From assembly GCA_934215545.1 (NCBI GenBank), contig CAKQAD010000040.1:1-9722 (forward strand): a stretch of DNA of 9,722 nt, given 5' to 3'. The position numbers and the translations under genes were made by a program. Below are positions 1-6,139 of the stretch, in pieces (position 1 is the stretch's first letter; each line of letters opens with the position of its first letter). This DNA comes from an uncultured Prevotella sp. Lineage in GTDB: Bacteria; Bacteroidota; Bacteroidia; Bacteroidales; Bacteroidaceae. Under the pieces are notes generated by a model. The model saw nothing but the letters and a program-made list of their open reading frames with translations. It did not search any database and had not been told where the DNA came from.

Positions 1-10
1 TTCCATTCGC

Positions 11-64
11 GTTTCGACATAGCCCGCTATGTCTTCAACACAAATGTTGCAACCTGCTCGAAAC
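11..64. other. Branched inverted-repeat structure at left edge
   Basis: Three nested arms can be seen. An outer stem GTTTC (11-15) pairs with GAAAC (60-64). Inside it are a perfect 7-bp hairpin, GACATAG (16-22) with CTATGTC (27-33) around a CCCG loop, and a 5-bp hairpin, CAACA (36-40) with TGTTG (45-49) around CAAA. Together they could form a three-way junction in DNA or RNA. No T-tract follows, so it is not a plain terminator. One frame is open from the window edge to a stop at 88-90, so the same bases might be the tail of a cut-off gene. Function unknown. Confidence 0.35.
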
Positions 65-97
65 AAGCACTAACAAAAATTAAAATCTAATGACCGA

Positions 98-131
98 TTT
101 GGGATAATAGAAAATTAGGAAAATACAGTTA
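98..131 (+). promoter_or_regulatory. Weak candidate promoter for the M15 peptidase gene
   Basis: TTTG at 98-101 could be a -33 element, and TACAGTTA at 124-131 matches four of the six fixed positions of the TAnnTTTG -7 box. The 22-base spacer is at the long end. The region is AT-rich and no better box lies between it and the ATG at 172. Much weaker than the other promoters called in this window. Confidence 0.22.
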
Positions 132-171
132 CTTGATTCTTTAAAATTAATAATCTAAACACAAAAGAAAG

Positions 172-756
172 ATGAAAATGAAAAACACAAAAGAAATGGT
201 TGCCGCAGTTCAACAGTCGGCAACCATTTCAAAATCTATTGTTAACAGAAAGAGTATCGTTGACAAAAAATCTATCGTTAATGACAAAACTATCTCCGAC
301 ACTATTGTTGCTCCTTACGATGTGCTCCCCAATCGTCAGCTCACCCGTCACTTCAACCTTCGTGAGTTTTTGGTTTCTGCCACAGCCATACGCCATGGCA
401 TCGACAACACGCCGTCAGAAGCTGTTGTGCAGCGTCTCACTGCCTTGTGTCAGAATGTGCTCGAGCCGTTGCGCCGACGCTTTGGTGTTATTCGCATCAA
501 TAGTGGTTACCGCTGCGAGGCTGTCAACAAGTTGGTGGGTGGTGCCCGCACATCGCAGCATCTCACTGGCGAGGCTGCCGACATAAACACTTGCAACCCC
601 GAAGTGGCGGCAAAGATGTTCACGTTCATCAGCAGCCATCTGGTGTTCGACCAGCTCATCATGGAGCACAACCGCAAGACGTCTGCGCGCTGGATTCATG
701 TGAGCTATCGCAACGATGGTCACAACCGTCGGCAGGTGCTGAGCATCGTTAAATAA
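172..756 (+). CDS. M15-family (Peptidase_M15_3) peptidoglycan peptidase
   Basis: Zinc peptidase of the D-Ala-D-Ala carboxypeptidase/endolysin type, expected to cut peptide stems of peptidoglycan. The catalytic domain runs from about residue 55 to 194 and keeps the family core: SGYRC at 111-115, then SQHLTGEAADI with zinc ligands H130 and D137, and WIHVSY with the third ligand H176. No signal peptide or membrane segment is visible, as in phage-type endolysins. Residues 1-50 are unusual: a lysine-rich stretch with three six-residue repeats beginning KSIV (21-38). The start at 172 is used because in-frame ATGs occur only at 172, 178 and 196 before the domain, and the leader is A-rich, as is normal in this phylum. 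A 13-bp inverted repeat lies in codons 8-20. The gene stands alone, convergent with the GT9 gene. Family assignment is firm; substrate and role (lysis, wall remodelling or prophage remnant) are not. Confidence 0.85.
   Translation: MKMKNTKEMVAAVQQSATISKSIVNRKSIVDKKSIVNDKTISDTIVAPYDVLPNRQLTRHFNLREFLVSATAIRHGIDNTPSEAVVQRLTALCQNVLEPLRRRFGVIRINSGYRCEAVNKLVGGARTSQHLTGEAADINTCNPEVAAKMFTFISSHLVFDQLIMEHNRKTSARWIHVSYRNDGHNRRQVLSIVK
193..230 (-). terminator. 13-bp perfect hairpin with T-tract on the minus strand
   Basis: GAAATGGTTGCCG (193-205) and CGGCAACCATTTC (218-230) are perfect reverse complements around a 12-base loop. Read on the minus strand, the hairpin is followed directly by TTTTGTGTTTTT (192-181), which is the layout of an intrinsic terminator. 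It could end transcripts of the convergent DUF4254-GT9 operon after they cross the M15 gene antisense. On the plus strand it lies 21 bases after the ATG and could instead slow translation or shape the mRNA 5' end. Structure is certain; the role is inferred. Confidence 0.5.
232..285 (+). repeat. Three 18-base in-frame repeats coding KSIV(N/D)x
   Basis: Three consecutive 18-base units encode KSIVNR, KSIVDK and KSIVND. A degenerate continuation (KTISDT, then IV) follows. The units differ at synonymous positions: Ser is TCT, AGT, TCT and Ile is ATT, ATC, ATC. The amino-acid repeat is therefore better kept than the DNA repeat, which supports this frame being translated and the repeat being old or selected. 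Confidence 0.7.
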
Positions 757-760
757 GCGA

Positions 761-1810
761 TTAATGTTTCAGGGCGAGCTCCACATGGTCGGCAACGACC
801 ATTGGGGCTATGCCTTTCAAGCAGGCATAGTTGCCATGGGCGCATGGCTTGTTGCCAAATATACTGCATGGCCGGCATGGCATGTCGAGTTGCACGGCAT
901 CGTCGGTGCTTTGGTGCCATCCCATAAATCCGGCACATGGATGTGTGGCTCCCCACACGCTCACCACTCTTGTGCCTGCTATCGATGCCAGGTGCATATT
1001 GGCACTGTCCATCGACACCATCACATCAAGATGGCTCATCACTATCAACTCTTGCTGCAGCGATCCGAGCACTTCCGAGGCGTTTATGCAATTCTTATAG
1101 CGCTTCACCCATGCATTGAGCACACGGTGCTCTTCTTCTCCTCCCCCGAACAGGAATACGCGACACGACGGGTGTCGCCTTATTATCTCTGCCAGCACCT
1201 GCTCCATGAGTTCTGGTGGATACACTTTGCCTTCGTGAGCGGCAAATGGTGCTATTCCTATCCATTGTTGAAATATCTTCTTCTCGCCGATGCGGTCGGA
1301 CACGAGCCTCAGGTTGCCTCCTGTATTTCCAAATATAGATTGGAAGTCGAGCTCCACTGGATATCCCAATCGTGCCAACACATCGCAATAGTTCTCGAAT
1401 GATGTAGGCAGCTGTTGCAGCTTATTGTCACGATGTTCCACGAGTCGTCGTCGCTGTTGGCGATGCTTATCGATATGCTCCACCCTGTAGTTGGCAAGGT
1501 TAAATCTCATGCGCAGATAGCTGGAGCGCAGGATATTGTGCATATCGGCAATAGCGGTGAAGTTCTTGGCTATGAGTCGGCGGTATAGGGCATTGAGTCC
1601 CTTCAGCCCGTGATATTCGCCCTTCAGATTGGCCTCCATGAATCCCACATTAGGTGCCAATCCGTCGAACAGTGGACGGGCAAAGGGTCGGCTCAGCACT
1701 GTGATGCGCAGGTGCGGATATTGCCTGGCAAGCGAGCTCACCACAGGCACCAACATAGCCACATCGCCCAATGCTGAGAATCGCATTATCAGGAGGTGTT
1801 CTGTCTTCAT
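761..1810 (-). CDS. Glycosyltransferase family 9 (heptosyltransferase-like)
   Basis: A 349-residue GT-B fold enzyme of the LPS heptosyltransferase family, which uses nucleotide-activated sugars to extend surface glycans in the cytoplasm. The N-terminal domain opens with RFSALGDV (10-17), where D16 matches the family's conserved Asp. The C-terminal sugar-nucleotide domain shows GIAPFAAHEGKVYP (185-198), FLFGGGEEE (219-227) and VSMDSANMHLASIAGT (265-280). A cysteine-containing block near the end (C312, C315, C323, C330) resembles what I recall of Bacteroidetes members. Length is normal for GT9. It is the second gene of an operon, 12 bases after the DUF4254 stop, and its own stop lies 4 bases from the stop of the convergent M15 gene, leaving no room for a private terminator. 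Exact acceptor and donor sugars cannot be read from the sequence. Confidence 0.9.
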   Translation of the reverse strand: MKTEHLLIMRFSALGDVAMLVPVVSSLARQYPHLRITVLSRPFARPLFDGLAPNVGFMEANLKGEYHGLKGLNALYRRLIAKNFTAIADMHNILRSSYLRMRFNLANYRVEHIDKHRQQRRRLVEHRDNKLQQLPTSFENYCDVLARLGYPVELDFQSIFGNTGGNLRLVSDRIGEKKIFQQWIGIAPFAAHEGKVYPPELMEQVLAEIIRRHPSCRVFLFGGGEEEHRVLNAWVKRYKNCINASEVLGSLQQELIVMSHLDVMVSMDSANMHLASIAGTRVVSVWGATHPCAGFMGWHQSTDDAVQLDMPCRPCSIFGNKPCAHGNYACLKGIAPMVVADHVELALKH

Positions 1811-1822
1811 TTTGTATTTTTT

Positions 1823-2425
1823 CTACTTTTTGTAAAGTACAGGGTTTGTCGAGGGGTCGTTATACATTTTCATCTGTCGATACACCTTCATGTATTTTCG
1901 TCCGGCAGCGATGTCATCGAGCAATTGGTCGATGGCAAGTGTAAGGTCTACCTGCTGCTCCTGCAGCACACGCAATTTTGCAGCGCACTTTTCGCGGTGC
2001 TCTTCGGTGGCATCTGTTCGCTCTGCCTGTTCCTTCATGTGATATATCTTCAGTGCGAGTATAGAGAGTCGGTCGATGGCCCATGCTGGCGACTCGGTGT
2101 TGAGTCGTGCATCGTCGAGCACATTCACGTCGCTATACTTCTGTCTGAAGTACGAGTCGATTTGCTCCACGAGGTCGGTGCGGTCTTGGTTCGAGCGGTC
2201 GATGCGTCGTTTCAACGACAATGCTTCTACTGGGTCGATATGTGGGTCGCGGATGATATCTTCGAAATGCCATTGTACGGTGTCTATCCAGCATTTCAGA
2301 TAGAGTCGGTTTTCTATCTCGTCGCGCTCGTAGGGGTTGTTTATCGGAGTTTCGATATTGTCCGTAACATGATAGTCGCGGATGGCTTGATTGAATATGC
2401 TATTGCAATGTTCTGCGAATGACAT
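1823..2425 (-). CDS. DUF4254 family protein
   Basis: A 200-residue protein that I recognise as DUF4254 from the conserved stretches LYLKCWIDTVQWHFEDIIRD (41-60), ALSLKRRIDRSNQDRTDLVE (68-87) and SPAWAIDRLSILALKIYHMK (112-131). It is predicted to be almost entirely helical, highly charged, and without signal peptide or membrane segments, so cytoplasmic. No catalytic motif is obvious. It is the promoter-proximal gene of the operon with the GT9 transferase, an arrangement I recall as common in Bacteroidetes, which suggests a role in the same surface-glycan step or in regulating it. The start at 2425 fits the promoter at 2479-2510 and an A-rich leader of about 50 bases. Biochemical function is unknown. 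Confidence 0.88.
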   Translation of the reverse strand: MSFAEHCNSIFNQAIRDYHVTDNIETPINNPYERDEIENRLYLKCWIDTVQWHFEDIIRDPHIDPVEALSLKRRIDRSNQDRTDLVEQIDSYFRQKYSDVNVLDDARLNTESPAWAIDRLSILALKIYHMKEQAERTDATEEHREKCAAKLRVLQEQQVDLTLAIDQLLDDIAAGRKYMKVYRQMKMYNDPSTNPVLYKK

Positions 2426-2478
2426 GGTGGTTATTGTGTTTGTTGTTTAAGTTTCTATTTTTCTGTTATAATATCATG

Positions 2479-2510
2479 CAAATATAAGTGAAATGGGGCA
2501 AACTGCCAAA
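2479..2510 (-). promoter_or_regulatory. Bacteroidetes-type promoter for the DUF4254-GT9 operon
   Basis: On the minus strand TTTG (2510-2507) is followed after 20 bases by TATATTTG (2486-2479), a full match to the Bacteroidetes -33/-7 consensus TTTG and TAnnTTTG with the usual spacing. Transcription would begin near 2472, giving a leader of roughly 45-50 bases before the DUF4254 ATG at 2425. This is the best promoter in the window. Confidence 0.78.
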
Positions 2511-2512
2511 CA

Positions 2513-2534
2513 AAAGACCCACAAAAGGGTTTCT
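2513..2534 (-). terminator. Candidate terminator of the rbfA-permease operon
   Basis: On the minus strand AGAAACCC (2534-2527), a six-base loop and GGGTCTTT (2520-2513) form an imperfect stem with one mismatch and one G-T pair, followed by a T-rich stretch (TTTTGTTTGG). It lies about 130 bases beyond the permease stop. Its T-tract overlaps the -33 box of the next promoter. The stem is short, so the call is tentative. Confidence 0.35.
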
Positions 2535-2557
2535 GCATGGCATTTTATCTCTGTTGC

Positions 2558-2595
2558 CGCTTGTGTTGTGTGCCTGTGTGCGCACAACACAAGCG
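2558..2595. repeat. 16-bp intergenic inverted repeat
   Basis: CGCTTGTGTTGTGTGC (2558-2573) pairs with GCGCACAACACAAGCG (2580-2595) around a CTGTGT loop. Thirteen outer pairs are perfect and one inner pair is T-G. It sits between two minus-strand operons, about 65 bases beyond the permease stop. There is no T-tract on the minus-strand side, so a plain intrinsic terminator is unlikely; the plus-strand side is only moderately T-rich (TGTTTGTT). It could protect an mRNA 3' end, be a protein site, or be a dispersed palindrome. Confidence 0.6.
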
Positions 2596-2661
2596 TGTTT
2601 GTTATGTGTCAATGCTATTTGTGGGCATTGTCTTCTATGCTTTTTGCCTTTATGCCTTTGC

Positions 2662-3885
2662 TTAAAGGCGTCTGAGGCGTCGTGCTGGTATTAGCGATGC
2701 CAGCCATCCCACAGCTACCACTGTCACGAACACCACGATCACGTCGGTGTAATGCACGCTCACTGGATATGCATTCACCACGAAGGTTCCTGACATGCCG
2801 CCCATCTTCACTATTCCAAATGCTTGCTGCAGTCCGCAGAGCAGCAGTCCGAGTCCGATGCCGAGCAGTGCTCCTATTGCCGACACTATACGTCCTTCAA
2901 ACAAGAATATGCGTTCTATCTGCCTGTCGGATGCTCCGAGGTTGCGCAGTGTGGTTATGTCGGCTCGCTTGTCGATGATGAGCATCGACAGCGATGATAT
3001 TATGTTGAAGCACGCCACCACAAGTATGAATGTGAGGAATATGTATGCCAGCACTTTTTCTATCTGCATTATGCGAAAGGTGTCGGCTTGCTGTTCAAAC
3101 CTGTCGAGCACATGATATTTGCTTCCGGCTATGGCTTGCATGCGCTGCTTCACTGCTGCTATGTCGGAGCCTGGCTTCAGTCGCATCTGTAGCGACGAGA
3201 GCATGCCTTGCTGATCGAACAGTGTGCGTGCAAAGGCGATAGGTGCTATCAATCGGTTGGCATCGTATTTCGACTGGTTGACGGCAAACACCACTCCTGG
3301 CGATATTAGCGAGTCGACGACAAATCCCTCGGTGGGATCGTCGAGGTCGGTAAGTTGTCCTTGCCTCAGCGGTGCATACACCTTCAGGTATCCATTCCAT
3401 CGTGCTCCGAGCCCCAGGTCTTGCGCCAGTCGTATGCCGGGAATGCCATAGTTGAGATTGGCTACATGCAGCGTAAACTCGCCGTCGCCATAGAGTATGT
3501 TGTTTATGCGTGTGAGCTGGTCGAAGTTGTCGTCGACACCCATCAGTGTTATCATCTGCTGTCGGTCGCCAAACATCACCATTGCCTGGTCTTCCACCAC
3601 CTCTGTTGCCACCTCCACCTCTGGCATTTGCCGCAGTTGTGCAAGCAGTGGGTCGTCGGCGGGTGCTGTCTTTCCTTGCATTGGCGTCACTTCTATCTGT
3701 GGGTCGAAGTTGGTAAAGAGCGACGCCACAAGGTCGTGAAAGCCATTAAACACGCTGAGCACTATCACCAGTGCCATGGTTGCCACTGCCACTCCGAGCA
3801 TGGAGATGACAGAGATTACGTTGATGGCGTTGGTCGACTTCTTTGAAAACACATAGCGCCGGGCTATGTAGAATGGGAAGTTCAT
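2662..3885 (-). CDS. FtsX-family ABC permease, LolC/LolE type
   Basis: A 407-residue inner-membrane permease. One N-terminal helix (about 22-46) is followed by a large periplasmic MacB_PCD-like domain (about 50-275) and three C-terminal helices (about 277-302, 332-355, 382-400), the 1+3 layout of LolC/LolE and MacB. The start FPFYIARRYVFSKKSTNAIN and the loop IDKRADITTLRNLGASDRQI (304-323) are typical of lipoprotein-releasing permeases. The likely role is extracting lipoproteins from the inner membrane together with a LolD ATPase, which is not in this window. It begins 7 bases after the rbfA stop, so the two are co-transcribed. Length is normal and no break is seen. LolC and LolE cannot be told apart here, since many Bacteroidetes carry single or diverged versions. 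Confidence 0.87.
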   Translation of the reverse strand: MNFPFYIARRYVFSKKSTNAINVISVISMLGVAVATMALVIVLSVFNGFHDLVASLFTNFDPQIEVTPMQGKTAPADDPLLAQLRQMPEVEVATEVVEDQAMVMFGDRQQMITLMGVDDNFDQLTRINNILYGDGEFTLHVANLNYGIPGIRLAQDLGLGARWNGYLKVYAPLRQGQLTDLDDPTEGFVVDSLISPGVVFAVNQSKYDANRLIAPIAFARTLFDQQGMLSSLQMRLKPGSDIAAVKQRMQAIAGSKYHVLDRFEQQADTFRIMQIEKVLAYIFLTFILVVACFNIISSLSMLIIDKRADITTLRNLGASDRQIERIFLFEGRIVSAIGALLGIGLGLLLCGLQQAFGIVKMGGMSGTFVVNAYPVSVHYTDVIVVFVTVVAVGWLASLIPARRLRRL

Positions 3886-3892
3886 TGCTCAC

Positions 3893-4228
3893 TTATTTCT
3901 TAAGCAGTTCGTCTATGCGCTCTATGTAGTCGAGCGAGTCATCAATAAAGAATCGCAGCTCTGGTATGATGCGCAACTGATTGCGCACTCTTGTGCCCAG
4001 GTCGTAACGTATCGACTTTTCGTTGGCATTGATATTGGCGAGCATCTCTTGTGCCTTCTCCGATGGGAACACACTGAGATAGGCGGTGCAGATGCTCAGG
4101 TCGGGCGACACGCGGCAGCGTGTCACGCTCACCATGATGCCGTGCATGGCACGTGTCTGGCTTTGGAATATAAGGCTCAGCTCCTTCTGGAGCAAACGGG
4201 CTATACGGTTTTGTCTTGTCTCTTGCAT
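3893..4228 (-). CDS. rbfA: 30S ribosome-binding factor RbfA
   Basis: A 111-residue single-domain KH-like protein that binds immature 30S subunits and helps 16S rRNA 5'-end maturation. The family pattern is clear: RQNRIARLLQKELSLIF (5-21), then SPDLSICTAYLSVF (41-54) and RVRNQLRIIPELRFFIDDSL (80-99), ending in YIERIDELL. Length matches compact RbfA proteins. It is the first gene of the operon with the FtsX permease (7-base gap). A -7 box on the minus strand lies about 100 bases upstream. No other in-frame ATG nearby competes with the one at 4228. Confidence 0.93.
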   Translation of the reverse strand: MQETRQNRIARLLQKELSLIFQSQTRAMHGIMVSVTRCRVSPDLSICTAYLSVFPSEKAQEMLANINANEKSIRYDLGTRVRNQLRIIPELRFFIDDSLDYIERIDELLKK

Positions 4229-4328
4229 ATTTGTTCGTTTTTTAGTTTACTTGATTTGGTGTGTCTATGGGTTGTCGGGCTGCTGGCAGTGGGGTTGTAT
4301 GCTTGCCTGCATGCTCGTGTACTGACCA

Positions 4329-4336
4329 CAAAGTTA
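4329..4336 (-). promoter_or_regulatory. -7 box for the rbfA-permease operon
   Basis: On the minus strand TAACTTTG is a perfect match to TAnnTTTG. The nearest CAAA on the plus strand that could be a -33 (4361-4364) gives a 24-base spacer, which is too long, so the -33 is weak or absent. Transcription would start near 4322, giving a leader of about 94 bases before the rbfA ATG. Confidence 0.55.
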
Positions 4337-4395
4337 CGGAAAAAGTATTGAACTAAATGCCAAAATATAAGAATGTAAGTGAAAAACAACATTTT

Positions 4396-4429
4396 TTTGA
4401 TGGTTATTTTCGCAATATTATTAAATTTG
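4396..4429 (+). promoter_or_regulatory. Promoter for the lemA run
   Basis: TTTG at 4396-4399 and TAAATTTG at 4422-4429 match the Bacteroidetes consensus, with a spacer of 22 bases, slightly long. The start of transcription would fall near 4436, about 38 bases before the lemA ATG at 4474. This placement also argues against the upstream in-frame ATG at 4357 being the true start, because that codon would not be in the transcript. Confidence 0.6.
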
Positions 4430-4473
4430 TAGGTGGAATATACACTTATCGACTAAATCACAACTTTAAGAAT

Positions 4474-5070
4474 ATGAATAAGAAACCGAAACATCTTGGA
4501 TGGATCATCACCATTGCAGCAGTGGTGATAGTGGCTCTTTGGGGCATCAGCAGTTATAATGGCCTTGTGTCTATGGACGAGGAGGTGAATGGCAAATGGG
4601 CTAATGTGGAGACACAATACCAGCGTCGTTCCGACCTTATCCCTAACCTTGTCAGCACTGTCAAGGGCTATGCATCGCACGAGCGCGAGACCTTGGAGGC
4701 TGTAATGACAGCTCGCTCGCAAGCCACACAGGTTAAGATCGACCCTTCCAACTGCACTCCGCAGCAGTTGGCTGCCTATCAGAAGGCGCAGGGCGACGTT
4801 ACAACAGCACTGGGCAAGTTGCTTGCCATCAGCGAGAACTATCCTCAGCTGAAGGCCAACGAAAACTTTCTTGAGCTTCAGTCGCAACTGGAGGGCACTG
4901 AGAACCGCATCAATGTGGCTCGCAAGGATTTCAACGACACTGCCAAGGACTACAACAAGTCGTTGCGACAGTTCCCACGCAGCATCATCGCTGGCATGTT
5001 TGGCTTCGAGAAGCACAACTATTTCGAGGCAGAGGCTGGCGCCGATAAGGCTCCAAAGGTGGAGTTCTAA
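4474..5070 (+). CDS. lemA: LemA family membrane protein
   Basis: A 198-residue protein with a short lysine-rich cytoplasmic tip, one N-terminal membrane helix (about 9-27) and a long helical domain outside the inner membrane. Conserved LemA stretches are SYNGLVSMDEEVNGKWANVE (26-45), YQRRSDLIPNLVSTVKGYAS (48-67) and the C-terminal ARKDFNDTAKDYNKSLRQFP segment. LemA proteins are widespread, structurally a helical bundle, with no settled function. The reading frame is open back to 4357, but the ATG at 4474 gives the family's usual N-terminus and lies downstream of the promoter at 4396-4429. It is followed after 29 bases by a TPM-domain gene, a frequent pairing that suggests a shared envelope task. 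Confidence 0.9.
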   Translation: MNKKPKHLGWIITIAAVVIVALWGISSYNGLVSMDEEVNGKWANVETQYQRRSDLIPNLVSTVKGYASHERETLEAVMTARSQATQVKIDPSNCTPQQLAAYQKAQGDVTTALGKLLAISENYPQLKANENFLELQSQLEGTENRINVARKDFNDTAKDYNKSLRQFPRSIIAGMFGFEKHNYFEAEAGADKAPKVEF

Positions 5071-5099
5071 TAACACTGGTGTTGGTTTAAACCCGAAAT

Positions 5100-6068
5100 A
5101 TGCATATAACAGTCAAGATATGTGGGTACGCACCTGCTAAGACAAGCGTACACAAAGTGGCATGGCGCGCAGCTCTCAGGGGACTGTGCGCCACGTTGTG
5201 TGTTGTGCTCTGCAGCATGTTGGCAACAAAGGCTGTGGCGGCTGAGCCTAAGCAATACACCATAAGCAACGTGCCCAATGTGAGGCTAAGCGATGCCCGA
5301 CAGTATGTGAGCGACCCCTCGAAGTTGCTCTCTGCCACGGCATGCGACTCCATAAACTCCATGCTCGCCCGCCTCGAGAAGCAGACGGGCATAGAAACGG
5401 CGGTGGTGATGCTGCCAAGCATCGGCGACGACGACATCTTCAACTTTGCCCATGAGCTGTTCAGGCAATGGGGCATCGGAAAGAAGAAGAGCGACAATGG
5501 CTTGCTCGTGCTCTATGTTGCCGACCAGCGCAAGATTCGCTTCACCACGGGCTATGGGCTTGAGGGCACCATGACCGATGCCATGTCGAAACGCATACAG
5601 ATGCAGGCTATGGTGCCTTCGTTCAAAGAGGGCGACACCGACAAGGGCATGGTGGATGGTGTGCGTATGATTGTGCGCACTCTCGACAAGTCGATGGAGC
5701 CCGATGCCGACGATGCCGATGCCGACGATGCCATAGTATTATTAGTCATTGCCATTGCCATAATAATAACGTTAGCCGGAATAGTAATTATCGGCGAGTC
5801 GCAGCGCTGCCCTAAATGCCGCAAGAAGGGGGTCAAGCGCATTAAGGAGGAGACGGTGCGCGGTGCCAACCGCCGCCGCATACGCCGCACCACATACCGG
5901 TGTCCGCACTGCGGACACACCTTCACACGCAGCGAGAACATCGACGATGAGGGCAGTGGCGGTGGCTTCCTCTTCATCCCCGGTGGAGGGGGTGGCGGAG
6001 GGGGTAGCTTCGGCGGCTCCTTCGGTGGTGGTTCTACAGGTGGCGGCGGTTCTACCTCGGGCTGGTAG
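5100..6068 (+). CDS. TPM-domain membrane protein with zinc ribbon and Gly-rich tail
   Basis: A 322-residue YgcG-like protein. Residues 1-48 form a signal peptide-like segment with a basic start and a hydrophobic core ending AVAA. The TPM domain (about 55-200) contains SDPSKLLSATACDSINSMLA, GIETAVVMLPS and the core DNGLLVLYVADQRKIRFTTG (132-151). An acidic linker DADDADADDA (202-211) precedes a membrane helix (about 211-233). After it comes a basic region with two CxxC pairs (C237/C240, C268/C271), a probable zinc ribbon, and a Gly/Ser-rich tail ending GW, as in other YgcG-like proteins. The positive charge after the helix predicts that the ribbon is cytoplasmic. TPM domains have been linked to acid phosphatase activity in plants and to membrane-protein complex assembly; the bacterial role is unsettled. 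It shares a transcript with lemA. Confidence 0.88.
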   Translation: MHITVKICGYAPAKTSVHKVAWRAALRGLCATLCVVLCSMLATKAVAAEPKQYTISNVPNVRLSDARQYVSDPSKLLSATACDSINSMLARLEKQTGIETAVVMLPSIGDDDIFNFAHELFRQWGIGKKKSDNGLLVLYVADQRKIRFTTGYGLEGTMTDAMSKRIQMQAMVPSFKEGDTDKGMVDGVRMIVRTLDKSMEPDADDADADDAIVLLVIAIAIIITLAGIVIIGESQRCPKCRKKGVKRIKEETVRGANRRRIRRTTYRCPHCGHTFTRSENIDDEGSGGGFLFIPGGGGGGGGSFGGSFGGGSTGGGGSTSGW

Positions 6069-6139
6069 GCAGGGGCAGCGCCAAGGTAGCACCTGCCACA
6101 ACGCCCCATACATTGGCAACACTTGCAAAACAATTAGTC

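Noticed and set aside
1..90. Plus-strand frame open from the window edge to a TAA at 88-90, possibly the end of a cut-off gene
   Set aside because: Only 29 codons, no recognisable family, and a minus-strand frame is also open over bases 1-60; the overlapping hairpins offer another explanation.
764..1402. 212-codon plus-strand frame opposite the GT9 gene
   Set aside because: Antisense to a clear GT9 coding region; the translation is rich in His, Cys and Trp, with no domain pattern.
1796..2422. 208-codon plus-strand frame opposite DUF4254
   Set aside because: Shadow of a well-conserved gene; the hydrophobic look comes from complementing acidic and charged codons.
2646..2667. GCCTTT/AAAGGC hairpin at the permease stop as a terminator
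   Set aside because: On the minus strand the stem is followed by A-rich, not T-rich, sequence, and the motif is a short repeat with several alternative pairings.
2493..2675. Small plus-strand frame of 60 residues with a basic start and hydrophobic body, like a small membrane protein
   Set aside because: No convincing plus-strand promoter, it runs through the 16-bp inverted repeat and overlaps the permease 3' end, and it is unusually Cys-rich. Ribosome profiling could reopen it.
4357..4473. Upstream in-frame start extending LemA by 39 residues
   Set aside because: The promoter boxes lie inside this stretch, and LemA proteins normally begin just before the membrane helix, as from 4474.
6068..6097. 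GGCAGG/CCTGCC hairpin after the TPM gene as a terminator
   Set aside because: Only 6 bp and no T-tract follows; aroQ continues on the same strand without a visible new promoter.
6113..6139. Upstream start adding nine residues to AroQ
   Set aside because: The canonical N-terminus of type II dehydroquinases starts at the ATG at 6140.
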